Counted from the stretch's first letter, positions 54,744 to 63,108 are shown. The stretch is DNA of 64,000 bases from Ensifer sp. IC4062 (GCF_020193575.1 NZ_JADYVD010000025.1:1-64000), one strand, 5' to 3'. Notes: generated from the sequence alone by a model not told the origin. Numbers and translations: made by a program.

Positions 54744-55096
54744 AGATCACGCAAGCCTTTACATTCGAAGCAGCACATCGATTGCCGAACGTTCCGAGCA
54801 CCCACAAATGCCACCGGATGCACGGCCACTCCTATCGCGTGGATGTCCAACTCTCAGGGAACGTCGATCCCCACACAGGTTTCGTGATCGACTTTTTCGA
54901 CGTCGAACGCGCTTTTAAGCCGCTTCTGGAGCAGTTGGACCACCATACCTTGAATGACATCGACGGGCTCGAAAATCCGACGGCTGAAAACATCGCCATC
55001 TGGATCTGGGAGCGCGCAAAACCCCTTCTGGCGCAGTTGTCATCGATCAAGGTCTTTGAAACTCCTTTTTGCTCGGCGGAATATGATGGCGACTGA
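54740..55096 (+). CDS. queD: 6-carboxy-5,6,7,8-tetrahydropterin synthase
   Basis: This is a 118-residue member of the PTPS/QueD family, which converts dihydroneopterin triphosphate to 6-carboxytetrahydropterin. The zinc His residues are in FEAAHRLP and MHGHSYRV, and the catalytic Cys is in [18 protein letters not shown] and [12 protein letters not shown] complete the family pattern. The ATG at 54740 forms ATGA with the queE stop; the frame is open further upstream but that part is inside queE. The precursor comes from GTP cyclohydrolase, whose gene is not in the window. Confidence 0.93.
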   Translation: MKITQAFTFEAAHRLPNVPSTHKCHRMHGHSYRVDVQLSGNVDPHTGFVIDFFDVERAFKPLLEQLDHHTLNDIDGLENPTAENIAIWIWERAKPLLAQLSSIKVFETPFCSAEYDGD

Positions 55097-55823
55097 ACGT
55101 CAGGACGGTGCACTGGTCCTTTTCTCCGGTGGTCAGGACTCCACCACATGCTTGGCGTGGGCACTCGATCGCTTCCAGCGCGTAGAGACCGTTGGCTTTG
55201 ACTACGGTCAACGGCATAGAGTGGAGTTGGACTGCAGAGCCAGGCTGCGGACTGAACTTGGCAAGATTAATCGCAACTGGCCAAACCGCCTCGGTGACGA
55301 CCATACGATTTCGCTTTCGGCGCTCGGTGAGATCTCGGACACGGCGCTGACCCAAGACATCGAAATCGAGATGGCGAGCACCGGAGTACCAAACACGTTC
55401 GTGCCCGGCCGTAATCTGATATTTTTGACATTCGCGGCCGCTCTTGCTTATCGCCGCGGGCTGAAGCACGTCGTTGGCGGTATGTGCGAGACCGACTTCT
55501 CCGGCTATCCCGATTGCCGTGATGACACGATCAAGGCGCTTCAGGTAGCTCTCAATCTCGGAATGGAGAGCCGCTTCGTGCTGGAGACGCCTCTCATGTG
55601 GATCGACAAAGCCGCGACCTGGCAGCTTGCAAAGAACCTGGGCGGGCAGCCACTCGTCAACGTGATCATTGAAGATTCTCATACATGCTACCTCGGTGAA
55701 CGCGGCCATCGGCATGACTGGGGCTTCGGATGTGGTGTGTGCCCCGCATGTGACCTGCGCGCGAACGGCTACACTAAATTCATCGCCGAAGACGCGGGCG
55801 GAACGGAGAATCCCAATGGCTGA
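55083..55823 (+). CDS. queC: 7-cyano-7-deazaguanine (preQ0) synthase
   Basis: This 246-residue adenine-nucleotide alpha-hydrolase turns 7-carboxy-7-deazaguanine into preQ0 with ATP and ammonia. The PP-loop is [36 protein letters not shown] and [17 protein letters not shown] are typical of QueC. The zinc Cys set is [20 protein letters not shown] with a further ACD. Two starts (55083 and 55086) are possible, both within the end of queD. QueC-like proteins also occur in other phage-defence systems, but here the full QueE-QueD-QueC set supports real preQ0 synthesis. Confidence 0.93.
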   Translation: MMATERQDGALVLFSGGQDSTTCLAWALDRFQRVETVGFDYGQRHRVELDCRARLRTELGKINRNWPNRLGDDHTISLSALGEISDTALTQDIEIEMASTGVPNTFVPGRNLIFLTFAAALAYRRGLKHVVGGMCETDFSGYPDCRDDTIKALQVALNLGMESRFVLETPLMWIDKAATWQLAKNLGGQPLVNVIIEDSHTCYLGERGHRHDWGFGCGVCPACDLRANGYTKFIAEDAGGTENPNG

Positions 55824-56382
55824 GCCAGATCGCACACGCCGCATTGAAGGCGCAGTGTTTCTGCTTGCATTCACGGCCTGCATCCCTGCCGCGAACTTCA
55901 TGATCGGGAATATAGGCACATTCTGCGTACCGAATGGGCCCTGTCTGATACCCGTCGGGTTTGGACTAACCGCTCCAAGCGGTGTGCTTCTTGTAGGCTT
56001 GGCGCTGGTTCTTCGCGACCTGGTGCAAAGACGTCTTGGCTTGATGTGGTCTGTCGGAGCAATCCTGATTGGTGCAATTTTGTCCACCACATTCGCGGCT
56101 CCGAGCCTTGCGGTCGCCTCTGCTTCGGCATTTCTTGCTTCGGAACTTGCCGATCTCTTTGTGTTTACACCGTTGCAGCGCAAAGGATTGATTGTGGCGG
56201 CGCTCTGCAGCAGCGTTGTCGGATTGATCGTCGACAGCGCGATGTTCCTTTGGCTCGCGTTCGGTTCGCTCGACTTCCTGACGGGCCAGATCCTGGGAAA
56301 GGCGATTATGGTTTTTGTCAGCCTTCCCTTCTTGTTCTTGCTTCGCAAACATGACCGTAAACGGGGGCTCTATCCTGCATGA
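55816..56382 (+). CDS. yhhQ: Queuosine-precursor transporter (YhhQ/VUT family)
   Basis: This is a 188-residue inner-membrane protein of the VUT/YhhQ family, whose members take up preQ0 and preQ1. Five or six hydrophobic helices are seen, among them [16 protein letters not shown], which has the conserved Arg-Asp-Leu, and [15 protein letters not shown] with the family Glu. The start at 55816 overlaps the queC stop. Its presence next to a full synthesis set suggests that the operon can also use precursor from outside the cell. Confidence 0.85.
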   Translation: MAEPDRTRRIEGAVFLLAFTACIPAANFMIGNIGTFCVPNGPCLIPVGFGLTAPSGVLLVGLALVLRDLVQRRLGLMWSVGAILIGAILSTTFAAPSLAVASASAFLASELADLFVFTPLQRKGLIVAALCSSVVGLIVDSAMFLWLAFGSLDFLTGQILGKAIMVFVSLPFLFLLRKHDRKRGLYPA

Positions 56383-57284
56383 CCAAAATCAACCCTGAGG
56401 ATCCAGTCGGACCTTTTTAAGCAATCTTGCATGCGCTGCGCGGGTATCCGTTCGAACATTACCCGCAGGTTTCGCAGGACGGTGTTGTCAAACATCTTGA
56501 AACCGGGTTGGTGCTTGAACGGGCAGGCCGCGAACTGTCACAGTTGAAGACCGCGGTTGGCGGCGATGCTCTCGAAGCACCGCTAAAACTCGCTCGTCAG
56601 TCTCTCGACGAGGTTAAAGCGTTGACAGACTACCAAGACGGTAAGGCGACCAGACTGCTAACGATTGTCACGTTCCTCAGCGCCTTTTCAGGCGTCCTTT
56701 TCAACCGCTTCTCCGATACGTACCCGCTGCAATTCTTCCTGAATAGCTTGTCCCTCGATAACACGTCGACCTATAAGACGGCGCTCGTACCTTTGTCGTA
56801 TGTGCTGTTCGCGGCGTTTGGGCTGTTGGCTGCATCCGGCGCGTTGGTGACCTTCCATGCGATCCGTGCCCGGTTTAGATATCCTCGGGTTGCAAGTGAG
56901 AAGGGCAAGCCTAAATCGTATGTATTTTTCAAGCCGATCGCCGAGGTCTCCCCAGAAGATTGGAGCAAGGCTTTTCTTGCTCCTGAGAATCCAGGGAAGT
57001 TAAATGAAGAACTACAGTTAAACTATCTTAAGAACTATATCACTGAGGCCTACCTGGTCGCGACCAAGGTCGCCGACAAGCTGCGCTATCTAGAACCCGC
57101 GCAGCAATTGCAGTCTTGGGCAATCAAAGCACTGATCTTTTGGCTTCTGGCGCTGACCGTCACATTTATCTTTGTAAACCCGCCACAAAAGGATTCTAAT
57201 GGTATGATTCGAACGGCCATAGCCACCGACTGTGCCGCAGGTCAAAAAGATGCTTTACTCATCCCTAGCCAGCACTGCAGATAG
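56379..57284 (+). pseudogene. Membrane effector-like protein with in-frame stop at codon 14
   Basis: An ATG at 56379 overlaps the yhhQ stop (ATGA) and reads [13 protein letters not shown], then TAA at 56418, then continues in the same frame as AILHALRGYPFEHY and about 280 further residues. The long part has a helix, two membrane helices (RLLTIVTFLSAFSGVLFNRF and SYVLFAAFGLLAASGALVTF), a soluble middle with YVFFKPIAEVSPEDW, and a last helix ALIFWLLALTVTFIFV. This plan resembles the Pycsar/CBASS-type membrane effectors (DUF5706-like), but the similarity is weak by eye. Internal TTG 56427 could start a shorter protein. The stop may be a real nonsense mutation that silences a toxic protein. Confidence 0.6.
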
Positions 57285-58044
57285 GTCTCATCGCGACCGC
57301 ACGACTCCAGTTGTATGCCTGGATGCTGATAATACGTTGTGGGACACAGACGGAGTGTTCGCGGCAGCACAGCTTCGGCTACTGGCAAACGTCATCACTG
57401 CAACAGGCATTGACATGGCGGGAGAGGATCGGCTGGCGTATGTGCGAGAGATCGATCAGGAGTTGGCGTCGCGCCATCACCTCGGTCTTCGATATCCTGC
57501 TCGTTTGCTGATTGCAGCGCTCTGCCACAGGCTGATCGGTGATGATCCGGCCCTTGCCGCCCGAAAAACCTGGAAGGATCCTTCTACAATCCCGCTGGCG
57601 AAAGAAGTCGCCGAAGCGATTGAAAAGCAATATCTTTCAGATCTGAGCGTGACGCCAAGACTTTTACCAGGAGTGCATACGGGGCTGGAGCGATTGCACC
57701 ATGCCGACGCAATCCTCGTTCTTGTCACGGAAGGCGGGCGCGACCGCGTTGGAAAGCTGCTTCGAGCAAACAAAATTGCCAGGTATATCAACCGCGTTAT
57801 CGATGCGCCGAAGCGCAAAGAACTGTTCGTGCGTTTAAGACGTCTCTTCGGTTCTAATGGCTCTGTTTATATGATTGGCGACCAAATAACCCGTGACATT
57901 CAACCGGCCGCCGAAGCCGGCCTTCGAACCATTCATATTCCAGGTAAGTTTCGGCCGATCTGGGAGACCGGCGCTGCCGCTCCGACAATGCAGGAAGTGA
58001 GTACCTTCGAAGACGCCGCGAACGCGGTTCTTGCGCGTGCCTGA
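57250..58044 (+). CDS. HAD-superfamily hydrolase
   Basis: This is a 264-residue haloacid-dehalogenase-type phosphatase. Motif I is VCLDADNTLWDTDG (two Asp), motif II is LVTEGGRDRV (Thr), motif III includes APKRKELFVRL (Lys), and motif IV is YMIGDQITRDIQPAAEAGLR (Asp residues). The helical cap after motif I is of the C1 type. An ATG at 57250 is chosen; GTG 57232 is possible. It overlaps the end of the membrane-protein gene. HAD enzymes next to defence genes can remove phosphate from nucleotides, but the substrate here is unknown. Confidence 0.82.
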   Translation: MLYSSLASTADRSHRDRTTPVVCLDADNTLWDTDGVFAAAQLRLLANVITATGIDMAGEDRLAYVREIDQELASRHHLGLRYPARLLIAALCHRLIGDDPALAARKTWKDPSTIPLAKEVAEAIEKQYLSDLSVTPRLLPGVHTGLERLHHADAILVLVTEGGRDRVGKLLRANKIARYINRVIDAPKRKELFVRLRRLFGSNGSVYMIGDQITRDIQPAAEAGLRTIHIPGKFRPIWETGAAAPTMQEVSTFEDAANAVLARA

Positions 58045-58048
58045 GGCT

Positions 58049-58248
58049 CTACCGCTGCCTTGTCCTATGCTTTAGACGACTGATCCTCGTCAGGAGGCGA
58101 ACCTCCCGCCGCACTATCTCTGCGTCGATCGCAGTACGGATAAAGCTGAGCCTGTCCTCGCCCTTCGCAGGTGTGCGTCCATTCGAGCCTTCGCGCCCTC
58201 CGGCAAGGTGAGATTGATATTTTCAGAAAACATCTTTTTGCGGCCCAT
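58049..58248 (-). pseudogene. Frameshifted ribbon-helix-helix-like regulator
   Basis: The ATG at 58248 starts MGRKKMFSENINLTLPEGAK and the frame then goes astray after about 30 residues. Shifting by one base at about 58163 gives KGEDRLSFIRTAIDAEIVRR and EVRLL up to a stop at 58049. This is the pattern of small ribbon-helix-helix DNA-binding antitoxin-like proteins. No toxin partner is adjacent. Confidence 0.5.
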
Positions 58249-58475
58249 GGATAGCCGGATCCCACGCACCCCCCACCTTGCGTATCCGGCCTTCTCGCCC
58301 ATCATACTCCGTTGCGTAATGGAGCATGATTATGCAATCCTGCCCGGATACGCGGCCCTAGGCAACTGATTTCATTGCGTTTTCTGCCGCCTGTGCAACG
58401 CGTGCCCAAACGTTCGTTTGCGCAACGCTCAAATGCGCGTAGTATCCTCACGCCCGAGAAGCAGCGATTAGGTGT

Positions 58476-58685
58476 ATGACTATGATGAAGGCGATCTGGC
58501 CAGAACCTTCGGACCCGGAAAGCATGATGGAAGCCGCGATTGACCTGTTCGGCGACGAGGCAGCGACTGCCGTGGCGCATTGCGGTCTTGAGGCCTGGAC
58601 CGACGGGCGAGCAGACGATTTCGCATTCTGGGTCGACATTTTCCGCAGTCTGACTGGGATGACTTCGGCCGGCGCCGGAAATTAA
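58476..58685 (+). CDS. Small acidic hypothetical protein
   Basis: This is a 69-residue acidic protein, MTMMKAIWPEPSDPESMMEA at the start and FAFWVDIFRSLTGM near the end. It has no signal peptide or membrane segment. Amphipathic helix content and codon use look plausible for a real small gene, but no family is recognised and the ribosome site is weak. Confidence 0.4.
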   Translation: MTMMKAIWPEPSDPESMMEAAIDLFGDEAATAVAHCGLEAWTDGRADDFAFWVDIFRSLTGMTSAGAGN

Positions 58686-58902
58686 GCGGACTGGTCGGTG
58701 CGACGCTTGTCCGTCGATAGCCATTGATTTTGCGCGATGCAGGCTGCTTCGGCTTCTTGCGGTGCAGCGCCCGCGGCATTATATCCGTTGTAACTTGTTG
58801 CATCTGCGTATGTGCAGAATATCTAATTGAGCTCGATTAGGTCTGATTGGCGCGCGTTGCGTCTCATTAGCGTCCATTTCCTGCGGCGTTTATCGTTTCG
58901 TA

Positions 58903-58935
58903 TTGACTTGTGCGCATGCGTGGCGCATACATAAA
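58903..58935 (+). promoter_or_regulatory. Promoter-like segment with inverted repeat
   Basis: TTGACT at 58903 is a good -35 box, and CATACATAAAT around 58926-58936 contains a weak -10. The spacer holds TGCGC-ATGCGTG-GCGCA, an inverted repeat that could bind a repressor. It points toward the NYN gene. Confidence 0.35.
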
Positions 58936-58980
58936 TTACTCCGGCGTGACCGATTAGATATTATGGTTGCGCCGGCATAC

Positions 58981-59003
58981 AAAGGGCTCCCGCGGGAGCC
59001 CTT
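58981..59003 (+). terminator. Strong hairpin in the NYN leader
   Basis: AAGGGCTCC and GGAGCCCTT pair around a short CGCG loop, followed by GCTACTTTTAG. It lies between the promoter-like segment and the TTG start of the NYN gene, so it could be an attenuator. It may equally be an ordinary terminator for upstream transcription. Confidence 0.5.
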
Positions 59004-59027
59004 GCTACTTTTAGGGTTGGGGGATCT

Positions 59028-59879
59028 TTGGGGCGCTCTGCTATTTTCGTCGACGCGGGCTATCTGTTCGCGCAGGGGAGCACTGCACTCACCGGTAACA
59101 AAGTCGCTAGGGCGAAGTTGTCACTCTCGGCGAGGTCAGTCATTGAGGAACTGAAGGCGTTCTGTTCCACGAAAGCCCCTACTGGGTCACTGCTGCGCAT
59201 TTACTGGTACGATGGAATAAGACCAGGTGCAGCGATGAGCGCTGATCAGACTGCAATCGCCGACATGGATGACATCAAGTTGCGCCTCGGTTTCATTAAT
59301 GGGCAGGGGCAGCAAAAGGGCGTGGATTCGCTTATCGTGACTGACTTGATAGAGTTGGCACGGCAAAGGGCTATCTCTGAGGTGGTGCTGCTGTCTGGCG
59401 ATGAAGATGTCCGAGTCGGCGTGCAGATTGCTCAGAACTATGGGGTTCGGGTTCATTTGCTGGGCATTCATCCGGCGCGAGGGTCGCAGTCGCCGACCCT
59501 CCGGCAGGAAGCCGACACCACCTCTGAATGGGACAAGCTCACCGTCGAAAAGTTTCTGTCGCTGCGGTCCGTTCACCAGCCTGCAATGACCGCTATAGCG
59601 GCATCGCCCGCCAAAGCGGCGGTACCCGCCGCAGAAACTGCCGATGATGATAATGGACTTATCATTGCTGCCGCGTGCTCTTTCGTCGCAGATCTCCAAG
59701 AGGCCGACCTTCAGGCAATTGAAATCTTCTGGAAGGATAACAGGGGAGTTCCCCCCGAATTCGACGGCAGGCTCCTGGCCCAAACGGCTGAGAAGATCAG
59801 CAGGCGTTTAGAGAAGGCCGAGATGAGAGTACTCCGTTCGCGGTTTCGAGAGGAGGTCTTAAAGCGACGAGAAGGGTAG
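59028..59879 (+). CDS. NYN-domain (LabA/PIN-like) protein
   Basis: This is a 283-residue protein with an N-terminal NYN ribonuclease-like domain. The acidic residues occur in SAIFVDAGYLF, LRIYWYDGIRPG, GQQKGVDSLIVTDLIELARQ and EVVLLSGDEDVRVGVQIA, which match the metal site of the family. The C-terminal 100 residues are helical and unknown. The TTG at 59028 is used because it is followed by the NYN start and preceded by a GGGGGAT ribosome site; the next ATG would cut the domain. It stands alone. Related proteins act on RNA, sometimes in defence loci. Confidence 0.8.
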   Translation: MGRSAIFVDAGYLFAQGSTALTGNKVARAKLSLSARSVIEELKAFCSTKAPTGSLLRIYWYDGIRPGAAMSADQTAIADMDDIKLRLGFINGQGQQKGVDSLIVTDLIELARQRAISEVVLLSGDEDVRVGVQIAQNYGVRVHLLGIHPARGSQSPTLRQEADTTSEWDKLTVEKFLSLRSVHQPAMTAIAASPAKAAVPAAETADDDNGLIIAAACSFVADLQEADLQAIEIFWKDNRGVPPEFDGRLLAQTAEKISRRLEKAEMRVLRSRFREEVLKRREG

Positions 59880-59952
59880 AGTTGCCTGCTGAGAATATCA
59901 CTGTGAATAAGCAGAAGGCGAAAATGTAGGTGTGTTCTGCTAGATTTAATAC

Positions 59953-60645
59953 TCACACGGCAAATGCATCATCCGCGCCACACAATACCTCTGGGCGAAT
60001 TTCTTTGCCTGCATCATCAAAGGCATAAAGAAGGGATACTCGGGCACCATTCCAAACGTAGCGGTAATGGACTGTCTGAATCGTTCGGCCAAGAACGTCG
60101 CCTCGGAGTACCGCAATGCAAATGGCTGAGGGCCGCTCCGGCGGATGATAAATCACGCCGTCCGCGCCTTCGGGCACCGAACCTCCCAATCTCCAGCGTT
60201 CCTCGCACGATAGATCGATCGGATACTTTCGAAAATCGATGAACCGCCCGCTCACCGGTGTCTTGAGCAATCGCATATCGAGGCCGATTGGCGCTTCCTT
60301 GGTTCGCGACAAGAAGGCCTGACGACGCTCGACAGACATAGCGAGGGCGGTCTGACGATCGTCTGCCAATTCCAGTGCCGGGCGACTACCGTCGAAAAAG
60401 CGGCTTCCCTCCGGGTTCAGGTACTTGAAGGGAGCCAGGTTCCAGTTCTGCAGCCTCGGCGCCCTCGGATCGGTATGAGCGGATAGCAGCCGGCTCTCCG
60501 ACTGGAGACGCGGATTCGTCTTGTTCTCTATTTCGACAAGTGCCTCGATCTTGTCCTCGCTGACCAATCCTTCGTACACCGCGACTGGCGGGAACCGTGA
60601 CGGAATTAGTCGATAAAACTCGTCCTGGATGGCGACCTCATCCAT
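59953..60645 (-). CDS. RES-domain toxin
   Basis: This is a 230-residue RES-family protein. Members of the Xre-RES type degrade NAD+ in the cell. The start MDEVAIQDEFYRLIPSRFPP carries the family Arg region, EGLVSEDKIEALVEIENKTN the Glu region, and DGVIYHPPERPSAICIAVL lies near the RES-type Ser. It is longer than the smallest RES toxins. It lies three bases behind the antitoxin gene, in the usual antitoxin-toxin order. Confidence 0.75.
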   Translation of the reverse strand: MDEVAIQDEFYRLIPSRFPPVAVYEGLVSEDKIEALVEIENKTNPRLQSESRLLSAHTDPRAPRLQNWNLAPFKYLNPEGSRFFDGSRPALELADDRQTALAMSVERRQAFLSRTKEAPIGLDMRLLKTPVSGRFIDFRKYPIDLSCEERWRLGGSVPEGADGVIYHPPERPSAICIAVLRGDVLGRTIQTVHYRYVWNGARVSLLYAFDDAGKEIRPEVLCGADDAFAV

Positions 60646-60648
60646 TTG

Positions 60649-61038
60649 TCACCCGCCACGCTGAGCATCGAGGTACTGGCGCACTCTGTAGATATCGACA
60701 ACCCTCCCCTGCAGCATGGTGTCGAGTGCGCTTGCTCCATCGAAGAAATCGTTGGGTCGGCGAATCCAATCGTCGGCGCGCTCCTCTATGGTAAAGAGAA
60801 TTCGCAGTGCCTTCCAAATGCTGAGAATGTGCGACAGGCGCTCAACCGTGTCGGCGGGCAACGTGCCGCCCTCCTTCTTCCACTTGAAGAATGTCGACCG
60901 ACCTGGAGATCCCAACAGCTTGATCTGATCGTCGACAGACAGACGCCACCGGTCGGCGATGCGGAAGAACGCTTCGAGTTCTGCAGGGACCCGAGCAGAA
61001 TCGCTGCTTGGAGATGACCCTCGAACTGGTTCTGTCAT
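60649..61038 (-). CDS. Xre/MbcA/ParS-type antitoxin
   Basis: This is a 129-residue protein with a helix-turn-helix (WRLSVDDQIKLLGSPGRSTF, then FKWKKEGGTLPADTVERLSH) and a toxin-binding C terminus of the DUF2384 type (NDFFDGASALDTMLQGRVVD, IYRVRQYLDAQRGG). It is the partner of the RES gene and should repress the pair by binding upstream. The inverted repeat CAAGTGTGTACTTG at 61058-61071 is a likely site. Confidence 0.82.
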   Translation of the reverse strand: MTEPVRGSSPSSDSARVPAELEAFFRIADRWRLSVDDQIKLLGSPGRSTFFKWKKEGGTLPADTVERLSHILSIWKALRILFTIEERADDWIRRPNDFFDGASALDTMLQGRVVDIYRVRQYLDAQRGG

Positions 61039-61057
61039 AAAAATCTGCTCCTAAGTC

Positions 61058-61116
61058 CAAGTGTGTACTTGAACAACGAATGAGTCCATTCTTATATAAT
61101 CCATATCTGGACTCAT
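61058..61116. promoter_or_regulatory. Divergent control region with two inverted repeats
   Basis: CAAGT-GTGT-ACTTG lies at 61058-61071, and ATGAGTCCA (61080-61088) is repeated in inverted form as TGGACTCAT (61108-61116), with TATATAAT in between. The second repeat surrounds a -10-like box. The region separates the xre/res pair from the ubiquitin-like operon, so one regulator may control both. Confidence 0.5.
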
Positions 61117-61180
61117 CCAGAATTTTAATCCGGAATTGCGCCCCGTCAAGAACGGATGCCTGTATTGTAAGGAGATACTC

Positions 61181-61321
61181 ATGTCGAATACGAATAAGCC
61201 GGGCCGGGAAGGCCATCCTGAACACCCCGACGTTCCGAAGGGGCCGCCCAGCCATACTCCGGGTCGCCCCGATGGCCCGCCGGTGCCCTCTCACCCCCCG
61301 TCCCACCGGCCGGTCGGCTGA
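61181..61321 (+). CDS. Small proline-rich peptide ending in glycine
   Basis: This 46-residue protein starts MSNTNKPGREGHPEHPDVPK and ends SHPPSHRPVG. It is made mostly of Pro, Gly, His and Ser, with no hydrophobic core, so it is probably unfolded and is not a beta-grasp ubiquitin fold. A strong TAAGGAGA site six bases before the ATG supports translation. The stop is 11 bases before the E2-E1 gene. A C-terminal Gly is what E1 enzymes activate, so this peptide may be the modifier or the target of the conjugation system; this is inference. Confidence 0.65.
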   Translation: MSNTNKPGREGHPEHPDVPKGPPSHTPGRPDGPPVPSHPPSHRPVG

Positions 61322-61332
61322 CGGAGGTGAAC

Positions 61333-63108
61333 GTGCTGACGCGCGGCTCGGATCAGGACAATTGGTGGCAGGCCTACCCTGGCTTGTATGCCCGGGAGCT
61401 GGCGGCCTATGAGGAACATCGCGCATCTTACCGGCCGTTGATCCAACAGGACGGCACCCTAATCCTGGAGGTTCTGTGGCCGATTGAGAGTGGCGAGATC
61501 ATCCGACTCAACGTCGGGTACTCGCCGCTGCATCCGTTCTGCCGACCTTTAATATCCGCGCCTGAACTGCAACTCGAGCGACATCAGAACCCCTTTACGA
61601 GGGATTTGTGCCTCCTGACGCAGGACTCTGCCCAGTGGCACCCTCATCAAAAGGTCGCCGATTTCATAGCAGAGCGGTTGCAGCAGGTGCTGCAGGTCAT
61701 GAAACTGCGGCGGAAAGAGCAGTGGAGTGAGGCTGCCAGCCTCGAAGAACAAGCGCCCGACCCTGTAACGCCATATCATATGCACGTTGCAGAGGACTAT
61801 TCAGCCGTTTTCTTTGATGGGCAGCAGCCCGTTCCAAATGCGCCCCTCGGAACCGCAGTTTTCCTGCTCCAGGATCGGATGGAGCGAGGAAGGTGTCCAC
61901 CCTTTCAAGCCATTCTGAGCAAAGTGGAGCCATTGAGCGGCACTTGGATGGCGACGCCCTTTGATCTCCCGAAACGGGCCGGCTCATGGAAAGAAGTCAT
62001 CGGGCGCTGGGTACGCCTAGAACCACCATTCCCCGAGTCGCCGGAGGAGATTTTGGCGGCGGCCGAGAAGGCGATCGAGCGACAATCGGCCCTCTTCCCC
62101 GCTCAACTAAAGAAGCTCGCGGCCATCGCCGACAACGATTTATCGATTACTGCCGTAGTTTTTCAGGAGGAGCTTTCCTACGGTCCTGATAACAAGGGCA
62201 ACGGTTGGTTTTTCCTCGTCAGCCGGCGTGTGCCTGGTAGCCGCCGTCGACAGGTTTCCTTGGTGCGCGGATACCGTTTGTCGAGCGATATGTTCTCGCG
62301 CCTGCCGGTCGCGAGTGCTTTGAAAAGCAAAAAGGTCCTGCTCGTAGGGTGCGGAGCCATCGGCAGTTTCGCTGCAGTCGAGCTTGCGCGTTCAGGCGTC
62401 GGTCAGCTGACGATCATCGATTTCGATCTTGTCGAGCCGGGCAATACGGTCAGATGGGCGCTGGGTCGTTCGGTGTGGGGCCTGCGAAAGACGGCGGCGC
62501 TGCACGATTTCCTCTATCACAACTACCCTTGGACAAGTGTCGTACGTGGGAACGCCAAAGTGGGCTCAGCAATCTCGAACGTGGAGGACGTCCGCAAACT
62601 CGAGGGGAATCCCATGGGTCAGCTTCGAGGACTGATCGAGGAAGCCGACATTGTGGTCGACACATCGGCCTCGACGGAATGCCAGGGCGCCTTGGCAGAC
62701 ATGTGCCGTAGCATAGGAAAGCCCTACGTGTTCGGCCACGCAACAGAAGGCGCGGTCGGAGGCGTTGTGGCGAGATTCAATCCGGGAGCCCCGGGTTGTT
62801 ATGTCTGCTTGCAGCAGCATTGGTCCGGCAAGACGCTCCCGCTCCCAACTATTGACAGCTCGGGCACGATAGTTCCGACCGGCTGCAACGCGCCAACGTT
62901 CACCGGAGGCGCCTTTGACCTGCAGGAAGTGTCGATGGAAGTTGTACGCAGCACGATCGGACTGCTCGCCCCGGACGTGTACGATTCGGGTGACTGGCAG
63001 CTTTCCATTCTTGATCTGACCGAAAATGGCCGGCGCATTCTCCCGCGGTGGAAAGCCGAGACGATCGCACCACATTCGAGCTGCAGCTGCGGAGCGTCAC
63101 AGGGATGA
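61333..63108 (+). CDS. E2-E1 fusion protein of ubiquitin-like conjugation system
   Basis: This is a fusion of about 591 residues. The N-terminal part has the pattern of prokaryotic E2-like proteins: GYSPLHPFCRPLISAPELQL, then FTRDLCLLTQDSAQWHPHQK with the candidate catalytic Cys93. The C-terminal part is a ThiF/E1 domain: KKVLLVGCGAIGSFAAVELA (GxGxxG at 339-344), LTIIDFDLVEPGNTVRWALG for ATP and the Arg finger, and Cys pairs in GCYVCLQQ and SSCSCGAS. A GTG at 61333 with a GGAGG site is used; GTG 61327 is possible. Its stop overlaps the JAB gene (ATGA). Such fusions occur in CBASS (Cap2) and Bil/Bub-like anti-phage systems. No CD-NTase is seen here. Confidence 0.85.
   Translation: MLTRGSDQDNWWQAYPGLYARELAAYEEHRASYRPLIQQDGTLILEVLWPIESGEIIRLNVGYSPLHPFCRPLISAPELQLERHQNPFTRDLCLLTQDSAQWHPHQKVADFIAERLQQVLQVMKLRRKEQWSEAASLEEQAPDPVTPYHMHVAEDYSAVFFDGQQPVPNAPLGTAVFLLQDRMERGRCPPFQAILSKVEPLSGTWMATPFDLPKRAGSWKEVIGRWVRLEPPFPESPEEILAAAEKAIERQSALFPAQLKKLAAIADNDLSITAVVFQEELSYGPDNKGNGWFFLVSRRVPGSRRRQVSLVRGYRLSSDMFSRLPVASALKSKKVLLVGCGAIGSFAAVELARSGVGQLTIIDFDLVEPGNTVRWALGRSVWGLRKTAALHDFLYHNYPWTSVVRGNAKVGSAISNVEDVRKLEGNPMGQLRGLIEEADIVVDTSASTECQGALADMCRSIGKPYVFGHATEGAVGGVVARFNPGAPGCYVCLQQHWSGKTLPLPTIDSSGTIVPTGCNAPTFTGGAFDLQEVSMEVVRSTIGLLAPDVYDSGDWQLSILDLTENGRRILPRWKAETIAPHSSCSCGASQG

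Larger units (their letters stand above)
58686..59027. other. AT-richer control region before NYN gene
   Basis: No gene is seen. The region holds the promoter-like segment at 58903-58935 and the hairpin at 58981-59003. The remaining part has several short CGC/GCG palindromes but no other recognisable structure. Confidence 0.4.

Noticed and set aside
55083-55823. QueC as part of a Qat or type IV CBASS system
   Set aside because: A complete QueE-QueD-QueC set and DpdA are in the same operon, and no CD-NTase or Qat ATPase is visible, so true preQ0 synthesis is simpler.
61333-63108. Cap2 of a type II CBASS system
   Set aside because: The E2-E1 plus JAB layout fits, but no cyclase or CBASS effector gene adjoins it within the window.
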